From positions 157,271 to 221,270 of the forward strand of contig NZ_JACIJP010000006.1 in assembly GCF_014199435.1 (NCBI RefSeq): 64,000 nt of DNA, given 5' to 3'. How positions within the stretch are numbered: position 1 is the stretch's first letter; each line of letters opens with the position of its first letter. A program made the position numbers and the translations under genes. Below the pieces are notes generated by a model. That model was not told the origin of the DNA. It searched no databases and worked only from the letters and a program-made list of their open reading frames with translations. Origin of the DNA: Sphingobium subterraneum. Lineage in GTDB: Bacteria > Pseudomonadota > Alphaproteobacteria > Sphingomonadales > Sphingomonadaceae. Below, piece after piece: positions 52,243 through 61,137 of the stretch.

Positions 52243-54510
52243 TTATTTGGGCAATCGGATCGGCACCTGAACGCCAGCGCGTGGCCGCATAGGTTGGAGA
52301 CGATTTCCTGAACTAACAATAACGCGATCATAGAGATCTTTGGCGGACCGGTTCCTGATCGTAAGCGCGAGCGCAAATTTCATAGTCGCCGGCCGTCGGC
52401 CGCTATGCCCATGCTCGCGGTTGATGTAGCTGACATCAAAAGCTGGCTGCGCAAGCGATGTCGCGCGTTTAGTCTTTGTGCGAGTCAGGGTAGTTTCCCA
52501 CTTTTGCGCATCGTCGCGCTGCATATGTTCAGTCGCGTAGAAGTTCTTGGCTGAAAAGAAGGAATCGGATGCCGGAACAGTCGGCGTAATCAGCTTACTA
52601 CCGCTGTAATACGGTGGCGGAATTCGCGTCGTATCTGGCCTGAACTGGATATCGAGACCCCCTCGCGTATAGTTTATCGCATCCTCGGGATCGACTTCGC
52701 AATAGAAACTGAAAGTAGCCTTGATTTCAACATTGCCCGTCAACCCGTCCGGGACTGGCAAATAGAGCCGCACCGCCCCAGTCGTCGGCATCTGCCTTTG
52801 GTATACGATGTGCGCTTCATAGTCGTCGCACAGGATTAGGTCGCCCAAGCCATGGGAAACGAGGCCCCAACCTATTTCGGTCCTGAGCATCTCATCCCCT
52901 GCAGCTTGGTGCACCAACAGCGCTTTGACTGCCGGTGCCCAGAGTGGTTCGGTGAATTGTGCGCGCATCCCAGCGCCCGACCGCATGGCGACCGGTGCAG
53001 CAAAGCTCGTACCCATGGTGCCGTTCGCCTTGAGGGGACTAACCGTGCTCAACGCAAGGAACGGAGCGCCGTGGGAACCACCAAATGCAACAAAGTCTGG
53101 CTTTACATAGCCTGGGCTGCGACCGGGTCCGCATGCGCTGTAGTCTGCGCGCTTCCAACCCGCCCCAAAGCTGCCAGCAGCGCCGACACCGAGCATATTG
53201 ACCCCGTCGGACGGCGGCTGAATTCTGTGCAAGCCACCTATGCGATCATTCTCTCCGTTATTACCGCATGCAATGGTGGCTACGGTTTCCCCGGCAGCGA
53301 GCAACTGATCGAGTCGTGCGGTCCAAGGACTTACGTCGTCATCGTCGATGGCGTAACTGGGACCCAGACTGATATTGATGAAATCGTAGCGACGCGAGGA
53401 GAGGACGTCTTCGATACGATCAAGCAAATCAAACGCCTCAAAGTCGTCATCGCCTCTTCCGAATACCCGCCAGTGATCGACATTGGCATAGGGTCGAGCC
53501 AGAGCCTCACCTTGTTTGAGTGGCCCAAATAGGAAGGCAGACGTTACCGCAAGTCCATGACGTTGTCCTGCAGCGTCGGGAGCACCGACACCAGGCGCGT
53601 CGTGCAATGTCACCCACTTTTCGAGCCCATGGTCGTCGGGGAGCCCGCCGTCGAAGATGGCGACCGACAGATCAGGGGCAACTGCGTCTTCGTCGCTGAG
53701 CGTGACAGGGAACGCGCTACCAATAGAGCGGGTGACTGGATCGAAAGGGACGATCCTCGGCGCCTCCCGCAAGACGCGAAGGAAAGCAAAATCGAGTACA
53801 TCGTTCAGCTGCTCGCGCCCCGCGATGATTGGCAAAAAAGCAAGACCACCGACTTGACGTCGCCGATCGATGTCACACCAGACATCAAGAGATCGCATAA
53901 AATCCGCAAAGGCACCTACAATGTCGTTATTGGTGTTTTGATCAGGATTGTGAAGCACCACTTCCAGCGGAAACGTATCACGACTCGCAAACCGGTCAGT
54001 CAGTCGTTTCAGGCGGTTTTTCCCGGGTGTCTTTATGCTTTCTATCCGCCGAAAATCGTCCTCAATCCGTTCGTCTCCGGGTGACCATGATGCCGCCGCT
54101 TCGCCAAATTCGATAAGGGCATCCGCGGATCCTGCCAGAAATAATACTGGAGCAGGCTGCGCCTTGCCACTTTCTTCCGCCTTAGCGGCCACTACCTTGT
54201 TTGGTACGATATGAACCGCCCGGCTACCAAGGTGCGACAGCCCAAGTTCTCGAATCAAATTTCCCGGATAATAGGACTTGGCGAGGTAGCTCGGATGGAG
54301 TGTAACTTCGAGTGCAGCTTGGCCACAGGGCAGTGCCAAATCTGGTAGGTCTTCTATAGCTTCGGCGGCACCTTTCCACATCGGCGCAAGCCGGCGGCGT
54401 GCTTCGGTAAATGAATACGGATGAGCCTTATCACCCATCCCGCGAGGCGCACGGGCGATCTCTTCGGAAAGCTTTTCACCCTGACCGATAAGATATCGGG
54501 GATTAGCCAT
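52243..54510 (-). CDS. Subtilase-family serine protease of an IetAS-type pair (IetS-like)
   Basis: 755 residues, no signal peptide, so cytoplasmic. S8 catalytic triad: Asp in VAIFDGG (about 287), His in RHGLAV (about 318), Ser in GTSFAAPV (about 502), with the oxyanion Asn in CGNNGEND. The N-terminal 250 residues (before the protease core) and C-terminal 220 residues are extra domains not seen in secreted subtilisins. It follows the ATPase with an 8-bp overlap. A subtilase next to an AAA ATPase is the IetAS arrangement, described as an anti-phage system and earlier as an exclusion/toxin-antidote locus on a Ti plasmid. The N-terminal part may hold the partner-binding domain; function here is inferred from the pair. 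Confidence 0.88.
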   Translation of the reverse strand: MANPRYLIGQGEKLSEEIARAPRGMGDKAHPYSFTEARRRLAPMWKGAAEAIEDLPDLALPCGQAALEVTLHPSYLAKSYYPGNLIRELGLSHLGSRAVHIVPNKVVAAKAEESGKAQPAPVLFLAGSADALIEFGEAAASWSPGDERIEDDFRRIESIKTPGKNRLKRLTDRFASRDTFPLEVVLHNPDQNTNNDIVGAFADFMRSLDVWCDIDRRRQVGGLAFLPIIAGREQLNDVLDFAFLRVLREAPRIVPFDPVTRSIGSAFPVTLSDEDAVAPDLSVAIFDGGLPDDHGLEKWVTLHDAPGVGAPDAAGQRHGLAVTSAFLFGPLKQGEALARPYANVDHWRVFGRGDDDFEAFDLLDRIEDVLSSRRYDFINISLGPSYAIDDDDVSPWTARLDQLLAAGETVATIACGNNGENDRIGGLHRIQPPSDGVNMLGVGAAGSFGAGWKRADYSACGPGRSPGYVKPDFVAFGGSHGAPFLALSTVSPLKANGTMGTSFAAPVAMRSGAGMRAQFTEPLWAPAVKALLVHQAAGDEMLRTEIGWGLVSHGLGDLILCDDYEAHIVYQRQMPTTGAVRLYLPVPDGLTGNVEIKATFSFYCEVDPEDAINYTRGGLDIQFRPDTTRIPPPYYSGSKLITPTVPASDSFFSAKNFYATEHMQRDDAQKWETTLTRTKTKRATSLAQPAFDVSYINREHGHSGRRPATMKFALALTIRNRSAKDLYDRVIVSSGNRLQPMRPRAGVQVPIRLPK

Positions 54511-55633
54511 TGGTCACCGCCATTTCGACGTCGGAATTCTTCGTTCTGCTCTTGCGGATCGTGTCGCGCGAAATTCCCACAAGCTCGCTGATCGCACGGT
54601 CACTGTAACCGCCCTTGGCAAGCAGGTCGGCCGCTCGCTTTCGATCCTGCGCTGAACCAGATCGAAGGTCATGACCGATACGTTCGAGTAGGACGTCCAA
54701 CACGCTTACGTTTGTGATCGTAGCCCGACGCCGAATCCATTGGACCATCCTCGTAAGATCGCTGAAGGACTGTCCATCCCACAAATTCACGAGCAGGGGC
54801 ATCCAAGGCTCAAGTTGCGCGACATCTTCGGCAAAAAGACGCTGAAGCACAGCGGCTCGCTCACCATTGGAAGGTGGATCAAATTCAAGGACGTCGTCGA
54901 ACCGCCGCCACACAGCCGAGTCGAGCAGCTCACCATGATTGGTGGCAGCTATTAAGAGGCTGGTCGATGGCCAATCATCGACCTCCTGAAGAAGGACTGT
55001 CACAAGGCGTTTCAATTCACCGACATCGCCCTCGTCATCCCGCCTCTTCGCTATTGAGTCAAACTCATCGAGTAGCAAGACGGACGGCACTGCTTTGGCA
55101 TATTCCAAGACTGAGCGAATGTTCGAGCCAGTTTTCCCGAGATAACTGCTCATTACCGTCGCAAGATCAAGCGTGATCAGTGGACGGTCGAGCCGCTCCG
55201 CCAGCCATCGCGCGCTCATTGTTTTACCTACACCTGGAGGGCCTATGAACATAAGCGAACGTGTGGGACCCAAGCCTTGGCGTTCGAGTGCCGAAAGATG
55301 CCCCCTTTCTTGGACGACTTGCTCAAGGCGCAATGCCAGTTGGGCGTTTAGGATGGGCTCACTGACGAGTACAACCGGATATTCGGTCTTCGCCAAAGCA
55401 AGACGAGAATCCGCATCGACGGGGACGATAGCCCCGCCCATGTCGCGCAACGGTGAGAGCGATGTCGGCGCTAGCGCCAGAAGCTCGGAAAGATCGTGAG
55501 CAAGCTTGGGATTTTGCTGACGGAATCTACGGATGGACTGGCGAAGATATGCCTGAATATCTTGCGGGCGGCCTTGAAGGCCAAGTCTTGCGAGTTGGAC
55601 CATATTTTCAGACAATTTACTCGACAAGTCCAT
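54503..55633 (-). CDS. AAA ATPase of an IetAS-type pair (IetA-like)
   Basis: 376 residues. Walker A GPPGVGKT (about 131-138), Walker B VLLLDEFD (about 185-192), sensor 1 in LIAATNH, and Arg finger region VWRRFDD. The N-terminal 110 residues are helical. The C-terminal 45 residues form a HTH-like segment (YSDRAISELVGISRDTIRKSR), which suggests DNA contact or autoregulation. Starts 8 bases before the subtilase end of its frame overlap, so expression is coupled. In known IetAS the ATPase keeps the protease quiet or activates it on infection; I cannot tell from sequence. Confidence 0.87.
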   Translation of the reverse strand: MDLSSKLSENMVQLARLGLQGRPQDIQAYLRQSIRRFRQQNPKLAHDLSELLALAPTSLSPLRDMGGAIVPVDADSRLALAKTEYPVVLVSEPILNAQLALRLEQVVQERGHLSALERQGLGPTRSLMFIGPPGVGKTMSARWLAERLDRPLITLDLATVMSSYLGKTGSNIRSVLEYAKAVPSVLLLDEFDSIAKRRDDEGDVGELKRLVTVLLQEVDDWPSTSLLIAATNHGELLDSAVWRRFDDVLEFDPPSNGERAAVLQRLFAEDVAQLEPWMPLLVNLWDGQSFSDLTRMVQWIRRRATITNVSVLDVLLERIGHDLRSGSAQDRKRAADLLAKGGYSDRAISELVGISRDTIRKSRTKNSDVEMAVTNG

Positions 55634-55975
55634 TTTTGCCCATTCTCTATATAAAAGCGTTCATTTTATGTGGACTACAATTTGACATATATGAGATATC
55701 TAGTCCACATATTTCTTCATAGCAGCGCTCGGCTCGTCGCGTTTTCCAGGTTGAGCGTGGCGCACCGCTCACTTTGTAAGCGATCCACCGATTGGAAGAA
55801 GTGCAGCCGACAAGACGCTGATACACCCATCTGAACACCTTATTTCAGGCGCTAAGCCGGCGAAAACCTGCTTCCGAACCTACAGCGGCTTACCCCGATC
55901 ACGCTCCCATAACCGGATCGCCCGCAATCGCGGTCATTTGATATGTCCGAGCCAGCTTATCAGTGCAGTGCCCGC
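55634..55975. promoter_or_regulatory. AT-rich control region upstream of ietA, and unassigned spacer to relaxase
   Basis: About 340 bp. Near ietA it has a -10-like TATATA (55648-55653) and a perfect inverted repeat (next entry). The remainder up to the relaxase stop has no gene I can support; all open frames are short and lack start signals. Confidence 0.45.
55668..55710. promoter_or_regulatory. Perfect 10-bp inverted repeat upstream of ietA, operator candidate
   Basis: ATGTGGACTA (55668-55677) and TAGTCCACAT (55701-55710), separated by 23 bases, centred upstream of the likely -10 box and about 35-77 bases before the ietA start. IetA has a C-terminal HTH, so autoregulation is plausible. Confidence 0.55.
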
Positions 55976-57967
55976 TCAAAGACTCGGACCACCCCGTCCA
56001 CGTCCAAACGTCCAGCTTATGCCGTCACTCCGCATGATGCCGGATAGGGGCCGTCCGATATGACGTTCGAGTGCTGGCCGCCAAGGCACCAGCGTGAACT
56101 CGCGGGATTTTTCGACCAGCGCATACCCCCCGCCGAGCGTTTCCACCTGTCGCCGCAACGCCCCTTCGATTCGTTCCCCCGCCTTGGTCTCGACAAACGC
56201 CAGCCCCAGCTCGTTGGACAGATGGTCGGCGACGCGCAGCAACTCTCGCCGTCGCAACACTGCAAGGGCATCAGCGCGAAGCCGGATACCCGCATTCTGC
56301 TCCTCAGCCAGCCCCTGTTCGACCAGCCATTGACGGCGCAGGGTTTCGGCCTGCCGTACCTCGCGCCCAAATCCTGCATCGCGGACCGACGCCGTTTCCT
56401 CGCCGGCAATCCGCTGGTCAAGCCAGGTCGCCGCATCGGCCATGCCGAGCTTCTCGATCGGCACCGGCGAGAGGGTCTCGATCGTCACCGGCCGGGTACG
56501 TAACAGCCTTGCCTCATAGGCGTCTACCCGCGTCAAATGATCGGGTGCGATGTCCCAGCTTCCGTCGGGCAAGCGTTCGACGCCGCTGGTCAGACGCCGG
56601 ATTGCTTCCAATCGGCGCACATGTGTTTCGGCAAAGGCCTCGCTCGCTGACGGATCATGGCGCAGATGGATATCGACCGAATAGCGCCCGCCATTTGCGA
56701 CAGCGATATCGGCGACGGTGCGATCGACTGCGCGCACACCGCCGCGCGCAGGTGCAATCCGGACGATCGCGCCCTCAGGTGTCGGCCCGATTTCCTCTCC
56801 CCCTTCGACCCCACTCAGGACCGGCGTACCGATATCGACATAATGGCTGCGCCCATCGACACCATCGACCAGCAGATAATGACGGTCCTTGAGTTCATCG
56901 GCGAGTCCACGCCCGATCACGCGTCCGATGATGGGTGCGGCGTCGGTATCTGCCGCATCGAAAATATGCTGTTCGACACCAGCGCGATTGCGGGCGGCCA
57001 TGGCCCGCTGCATAGTACGGATAATATCGCCACGTTCGCCCATGTGGCGCAGTGTTTCCTCGATCCCTTCGGCAAGCTGCCAGCGGCCACCGCCGACCGG
57101 CTCTGCCAATCCCATTGCTTCAAGCTTGCGCAGGCGCCCCATGCGGAGCGATTGTTGGAAAGGATCGCGCATCGACTGGCCGATCTCGCGGATTTCATCC
57201 ATGTCGCGGACCATGCGCCGATCAATCGGCGTCAGCCGCTCGGCGTCCATGTCGTGTCGAAGCCGCTCCTCAATCTCGAGGGTGGTACGCGGTCCCAGAT
57301 CGAGCGTCACCAGCTCGGCCGCACGCTCGCGCAGTCCATGGCTCAAATATTCACGCGCGATGACGAGATTGTCACCGCGATCATCGCGGCCGCGCAGGAT
57401 GATATGGGTATGGGGAAAGCCGGTGTTGAAATGATCGACCGCCACCCAATCGAGTTTCGTGCCCAGATCCTGCTCCATCTGCGTCATCAACCGGCGCGTG
57501 AATGGTTTGAGGTCGGCATAGTGATCGCCATCCTCGGCTGAAACGATGAAACGGAACTGGTGACGGTCCTCGCCAGCGCGTTCGATAAAGGCTCGGCCAT
57601 CAGCATCATCCGATGTCGCGGAATAGAGCTGGCCGGAGCCGCCTTCGCGAGTGACGCCATCGCGCTGGATATAGCGCAAATGGGTTCGCGCGGCGGAAAG
57701 CCTTGCGGCACCCAGACGAACCAGCTTCGCCTTCACCACCGCGCGCCGTCCGCGCAATCCGGTCAGGCGGTCGCGCCCGGACAACACCCGCCCAATACTC
57801 GCGCCACGTCCGATCCGGCTGCCGTCGAACCGCACGGCGCGCTTGGCCGTCGTGATGCCCGCGCGCGCTGCGCCACCGACCACCGCACCCAAATATGTGC
57901 GGCTTCTGGCCTGCCCCCGCGCGCGCGGTTTACCAAGCCGGGGTGTGAACTCGTCCTCATCGCTCAT
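55976..57967 (-). CDS. DUF3363-type relaxase (RlxS-like, VirD2/MobA superfamily)
   Basis: 663 residues. Basic N-terminus (KPRARGQARSRTYLGAVVGG), THLRYIQRDG carrying the probable catalytic tyrosine (about 99), and the metal-binding DHFNTGFPHTHIILRG (His near 179, 186 and 188). The middle and C-terminal parts match the DUF3363 region found in relaxases of trb-type ICEs in sphingomonads and relatives. It nicks the oriT and pilots the strand. Overlaps the preceding 99-aa gene as ATGA. The oriT was not located. Confidence 0.92.
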   Translation of the reverse strand: MSDEDEFTPRLGKPRARGQARSRTYLGAVVGGAARAGITTAKRAVRFDGSRIGRGASIGRVLSGRDRLTGLRGRRAVVKAKLVRLGAARLSAARTHLRYIQRDGVTREGGSGQLYSATSDDADGRAFIERAGEDRHQFRFIVSAEDGDHYADLKPFTRRLMTQMEQDLGTKLDWVAVDHFNTGFPHTHIILRGRDDRGDNLVIAREYLSHGLRERAAELVTLDLGPRTTLEIEERLRHDMDAERLTPIDRRMVRDMDEIREIGQSMRDPFQQSLRMGRLRKLEAMGLAEPVGGGRWQLAEGIEETLRHMGERGDIIRTMQRAMAARNRAGVEQHIFDAADTDAAPIIGRVIGRGLADELKDRHYLLVDGVDGRSHYVDIGTPVLSGVEGGEEIGPTPEGAIVRIAPARGGVRAVDRTVADIAVANGGRYSVDIHLRHDPSASEAFAETHVRRLEAIRRLTSGVERLPDGSWDIAPDHLTRVDAYEARLLRTRPVTIETLSPVPIEKLGMADAATWLDQRIAGEETASVRDAGFGREVRQAETLRRQWLVEQGLAEEQNAGIRLRADALAVLRRRELLRVADHLSNELGLAFVETKAGERIEGALRRQVETLGGGYALVEKSREFTLVPWRPALERHIGRPLSGIMRSDGISWTFGRGRGGPSL

Positions 57968-58263
57968 GGCTTGCGGCCTGACTGGACGGCATAACTATGC
58001 CCACAGCATTTGCCTCCGGTCATGGCGCAAGTGCCTCCTGAAAAAAGGATGTGCAGACAGGCGATTAGCAGTGCCCCGGAGGCACTGCCTTTATCTTGCA
58101 AACGCTCCTTCCGACGATGTTTCCCAGGTTTCCGCTCGAAAACCCGCAAGATTTCAGCAATTTCATGCTGCCATTCCGCGCCATAATTCCGCTGCCAGAT
58201 GGTCTTCTGAAAGCCTTGCCATAGCGATTTTGGCGGCAGGAAAATGCTCGCATTCGTCGTCAT
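57964..58263 (-). CDS. Small protein between relaxase and lytic transglycosylase
   Basis: 99 residues. Overlaps both neighbours by 4 bp (ATGA), so it is very likely translated. Soluble basic N-terminal half (WQGFQKTIWQRNYGAEWQHEIAEIL, KHRRKERLQDK), then a probable membrane segment (GALLIACLHILFSGG) and a tail with Cys (CAMTGGKCCGH). I do not recognise the family. Position suggests a role in DNA processing or channel function. Confidence 0.65.
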   Translation of the reverse strand: MTTNASIFLPPKSLWQGFQKTIWQRNYGAEWQHEIAEILRVFERKPGKHRRKERLQDKGSASGALLIACLHILFSGGTCAMTGGKCCGHSYAVQSGRKP

Positions 58264-58880
58264 AAACCCGGCCTGCGGATCGCGAACAAGGTATCCCGCG
58301 AAACTGGGAACGAGGGAGATTGTGGCAATTCGCCAAGGTCGCGGCGCAGCGCAAAGAGCAATTCGCGCGGGGTGCTGGCTATGGCTAGCGCCGCCGTTTG
58401 GGTCTTGCCTGTGATGCCTGAAATATAGGCAATCGTCTCGCCGGGAAGGCGCGATTTACCGGCGAGATAGTCGGCATATCGCGCGGGGCCAGCATTATAG
58501 GCGGCCAACAAACCAGGATAGCCGAAGCGATCTGCCATCAGCCGGAGATAGGCGGCGCCCGCGATGATATTGTCGTGCGGGTCGTCGGGATTGCTCCCAA
58601 GAAAGTATTTGTCCCGCATCGCCGCCCATGTTGCGGGCATCAATTGCATCAGACCTATCGCTCCTGCGCGCGAGCGGATCGGTTGCCCATTGAGCCATGT
58701 GCGCCCGCCGCTTTCAGCGCGCATGACCCGCACAATCCAGTCTGCCGGAACACCGAACCTTGCCGATGCTTCTGCAATAAGGGGCATCCATTGCGCACTC
58801 GGATCGGTCCTTGCATGGGCTGTTGCGGGGACAGCGATGGCGATAAGGGCAAGCGCCATCCTTCCTCTTAGCGCGCCCAT
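58260..58880 (-). CDS. Lytic transglycosylase (SLT domain)
   Basis: 206 residues with signal peptide (ALALIAIAVPATAHA). SLT motifs ESGG (Glu near 56), GLMQLMPATW, and AAYNAGPARYADYLAG. It locally opens the peptidoglycan for the mating channel, as VirB1-type proteins do. Overlaps the peptidase gene by 13 bp. An ATG at 58859 with AGAGGAAGG upstream is the alternative start. Confidence 0.92.
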   Translation of the reverse strand: MGALRGRMALALIAIAVPATAHARTDPSAQWMPLIAEASARFGVPADWIVRVMRAESGGRTWLNGQPIRSRAGAIGLMQLMPATWAAMRDKYFLGSNPDDPHDNIIAGAAYLRLMADRFGYPGLLAAYNAGPARYADYLAGKSRLPGETIAYISGITGKTQTAALAIASTPRELLFALRRDLGELPQSPSFPVSRDTLFAIRRPGL

Positions 58881-59449
58881 ATCAACCTCGCGGTGCCGAT
58901 GATGTCGGCGCTCCGGCTGATCCCGAAATAGCGTCCGTCGAACGAATTGGGGACAGCGAGCGACAACAGGAACAGCTCATTCTGCTGTAACACATGGCAA
59001 CCCGACCATGACGGCAAAGGGCGGTGCATAGAGTCGAACGCTTGGACAATCGCGACGGGCTTTCCGTCAACGGTGATGACACCGTGAAGCGCACAGACGC
59101 GATCACCCGGAACCGCTCCGACATGTTTCACCAGCGGCACATTGAGAGGAATATAGCGCCGCGATGCCGCCATCCGGCGATATTTGATCGGCAAGTGCGC
59201 GATCACCATTTCGCCGCGCCGGGGGATATTTCCGGGGCTAACAGCATATAATCCGATGGGCGCACTGGCGCTGGCATTCAACACCAGACGCGGTGCAGGA
59301 TGGAAGAAAGCCAAGCCGATGACAGCCCCGATCAGTAACGCAACCGCGACGATTTTACGACGCAATCTGTGGCGTGCGATTTTGCGGCGGCGCAGCTCCT
59401 CGCCCCATGCGATCAGCGGCAGATCGCTGCCCGCGCCCCTGCGGCTCAT
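58868..59449 (-). CDS. traF: S26-family signal peptidase TraF
   Basis: 193 residues from ATG 59449, coupled to the upstream HTH gene by ATGA. One N-terminal membrane helix (VAVALLIGAVIGLAFF), catalytic serine in NASASAPIGLY (about 62) and lysine in VKHVGAVPGD (about 108). TraF-type peptidase thought to mature or cyclise the conjugative pilin (TrbC). Confidence 0.92.
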   Translation of the reverse strand: MSRRGAGSDLPLIAWGEELRRRKIARHRLRRKIVAVALLIGAVIGLAFFHPAPRLVLNASASAPIGLYAVSPGNIPRRGEMVIAHLPIKYRRMAASRRYIPLNVPLVKHVGAVPGDRVCALHGVITVDGKPVAIVQAFDSMHRPLPSWSGCHVLQQNELFLLSLAVPNSFDGRYFGISRSADIIGTARLIWAR

Positions 59450-59679
59450 GCGTCGGCTCCCGTTGCAGGGCGGTCGGCACGGGCACGTGACCATGCGAGA
59501 AGATCGTCAATATGATAGAGAACCATGCGCGCGTGGCGGCGCACCTCTGGCCCTTCGCCCTTGACGCGCAGACGCTGAAGCGTCCGCGGCGACATGTGCA
59601 GGAAATGGGCGGCCTGTTGCGCGTTAAGATAGGGGCTGCCACGCCGCGCAGCGCTGGCGCGGTCGGTATCATCATCCAT
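59446..59679 (-). CDS. Helix-turn-helix protein (HTH_17/excisionase-like)
   Basis: 77 residues. YLNAQQAAHFLHMSPRTLQRLRVKGEGP and LYHIDDLLAW are the classic short winged-helix pattern of the HTH_17 group. Overlaps traF by four bases. Probable regulator of the relaxase/tra block, distinct from the AlpA protein at 39518. Confidence 0.9.
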   Translation of the reverse strand: MDDDTDRASAARRGSPYLNAQQAAHFLHMSPRTLQRLRVKGEGPEVRRHARMVLYHIDDLLAWSRARADRPATGADA

Positions 59680-59877
59680 ATATGTGTGCTCCGGCAGGCG
59701 GCGAAAGGCCGCATCTGACGCCGGAACATGCCCTGCCGTCCGGTTCTGGCAGAGGCTCGAAGATCGCCCCCCTCGTTTTCGTGCCCCCTCGCCACATTTT
59801 TGCAGCTTTTGGCAGCACCGAGCGCGCTTACGCTGAACCGCGCACTCCGTTAAGATGGCATGGGCGGGGGCTTTTGC

Positions 59878-60090
59878 ATGGTGATTCTGGTAAATATCAG
59901 ACGATTGGTCGAGCGGCTGAAACCCGCGCCAATCTGCGATGCGTGCGTAGCCGAACGCCTCGAAATCGGGGTGTCAGACACACTCCGTGCCGGGATCGGC
60001 GAACTCGCTGGCGAGCGCGATTATCAGCGCGAACGGAGCCGTTGCAGTCTGTGCGACACGGAAGGCATGGCGATCCGAAAGATCAGATAG
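59878..60090 (+). CDS. Small protein with two CxxC pairs, likely zinc ribbon
   Basis: 70 residues from ATG 59878, on the plus strand against its neighbours. The pairs C-D-A-C (around 25) and C-S-L-C (around 58) look like a zinc ribbon. It ends just before a hairpin (60098-60125) and faces the 60140 gene. I know no name for it. It is found alone, so regulation of the tra block is a guess. Confidence 0.6.
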   Translation: MVILVNIRRLVERLKPAPICDACVAERLEIGVSDTLRAGIGELAGERDYQRERSRCSLCDTEGMAIRKIR

Positions 60091-60097
60091 GATCAAG

Positions 60098-60125
60098 CGC
60101 CGCCGGGGATCGAACCCCGGCGGCG
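60098..60125. terminator. Perfect 11-bp hairpin between convergent genes
   Basis: CGCCGCCGGGG (60098-60108), loop ATCGAA, CCCCGGCGGCG (60115-60125). It lies between the ends of two converging genes, so a bidirectional terminator is likely; there is no T-run. Read on the minus strand, the loop GGGGTTCGATCCCC resembles a tRNA T-arm. Confidence 0.55.
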
Positions 60126-60139
60126 TAGAAAAATGGGTT

Positions 60140-60640
60140 TCAGAGGATACCGTCAAGTGCGCGGGACAGCGCCTCCCCGGTGGATTCGAACGCGATACGA
60201 TCAGCAAAGACCGCGCACCATCCACCGCCTATCTCCCCGATCCGGGGCTTGGAACAGGTCATCGCCCATTCGAACCCGACAGGTGCGATGCGTAGCGTTT
60301 GCTGGCAACAGCGCTGGATGAGCATGGCGATAGCGCCCGGATCGAAATCATCCATGCTGGAAAAACATATGACGCAATTTTCCGGCTCATCAGGCAAGCC
60401 AGCGCTGGAAAAGTCTGCCCCGACGCAGGGAAATTCCGGGTCGGCAAAGGCAGCGCGAAAGCCGCTCCATAGATCGCCGGGATCGGTCGGCGGGAACACC
60501 GCCAGCAAGTCCGGGCCGGGCGGCTCATTCCCTAGCGCCGCGCACATATCATGCGCGGCATCGACGGCTTGCACCAGCAGAGCCGCCTCGGCGGCGCTGC
60601 ACCGAAAAGCGAAGCTGCCTTGAATCCATGTGTCAGCCAT
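60140..60640 (-). CDS. Hypothetical ICE protein, 166 aa
   Basis: 166 residues, acidic, with several Cys and Trp; segments include FRCSAAEAALLVQAVDAAHD and FAWAMTCSKPRIGEIGGGWC-like text near the end. No signal peptide, no motif I recognise. Overlaps the next gene upstream by 8 bp, so coupled. Proteins of this type are commonly carried next to ParB in ICEs. Confidence 0.75.
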   Translation of the reverse strand: MADTWIQGSFAFRCSAAEAALLVQAVDAAHDMCAALGNEPPGPDLLAVFPPTDPGDLWSGFRAAFADPEFPCVGADFSSAGLPDEPENCVICFSSMDDFDPGAIAMLIQRCCQQTLRIAPVGFEWAMTCSKPRIGEIGGGWCAVFADRIAFESTGEALSRALDGIL

Positions 60641-61100
60641 GCGCCGTCTCCTCCATTTGCGCGACGATCACCAGCGCGGGAATGGCAAAATCCGCCGCAT
60701 CGAAATGCGCGAAAATCGCCTCGATGCTATCCAATCGTTCGGCAGTGCTGCGGTCGATCAGGATCGTATCGTCCTCATCAGCGGCAAAGGATAAAGGCTC
60801 GCCGTTACCGCTGAACACCACGCGCTGCGCGCCCCATTGCCCATGATACGCCCCAGACCAGCGCGCGAAAGGCAGACCCTGTTCAATGCAGAAGACTTCG
60901 AGTTCGCTGAAATGCCCCCACGCCACTTCGTGCGCCATGAGCGCGAGCGGTTCGTTCGGGACAAGCTGATCGGCGGCGAAGGGTTCGCCGTCCCATTGTG
61001 TGGAAAGCCCCTCATTTTCGATGGCTGCGAGCAGGTCGGGGAGCAGGGTGGCGGACAGAGTGCCGCCGATGGTGATGGATGCGGAAACGCGATCCGCCAT
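60633..61100 (-). CDS. Hypothetical ICE protein, 155 aa
   Basis: 155 residues from ATG 61100 with AAAGGA upstream. Acidic, alpha/beta-looking: VSASITIGGTLSATLLPDLLAAI near the start, QWDGEPFAADQL, VVFSGNGEPLSFAADEDDTILIDR and a late FAIPALVIVAQMEE. No known motif. Same strand and coupled with the 60140 gene, downstream of ParB. Anti-restriction or accessory function is only a guess. Confidence 0.75.
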   Translation of the reverse strand: MADRVSASITIGGTLSATLLPDLLAAIENEGLSTQWDGEPFAADQLVPNEPLALMAHEVAWGHFSELEVFCIEQGLPFARWSGAYHGQWGAQRVVFSGNGEPLSFAADEDDTILIDRSTAERLDSIEAIFAHFDAADFAIPALVIVAQMEETAHG

Positions 61101-61137
61101 GATAAATTCCTTTCCAATTTTGAGAATAATGCAGGCG

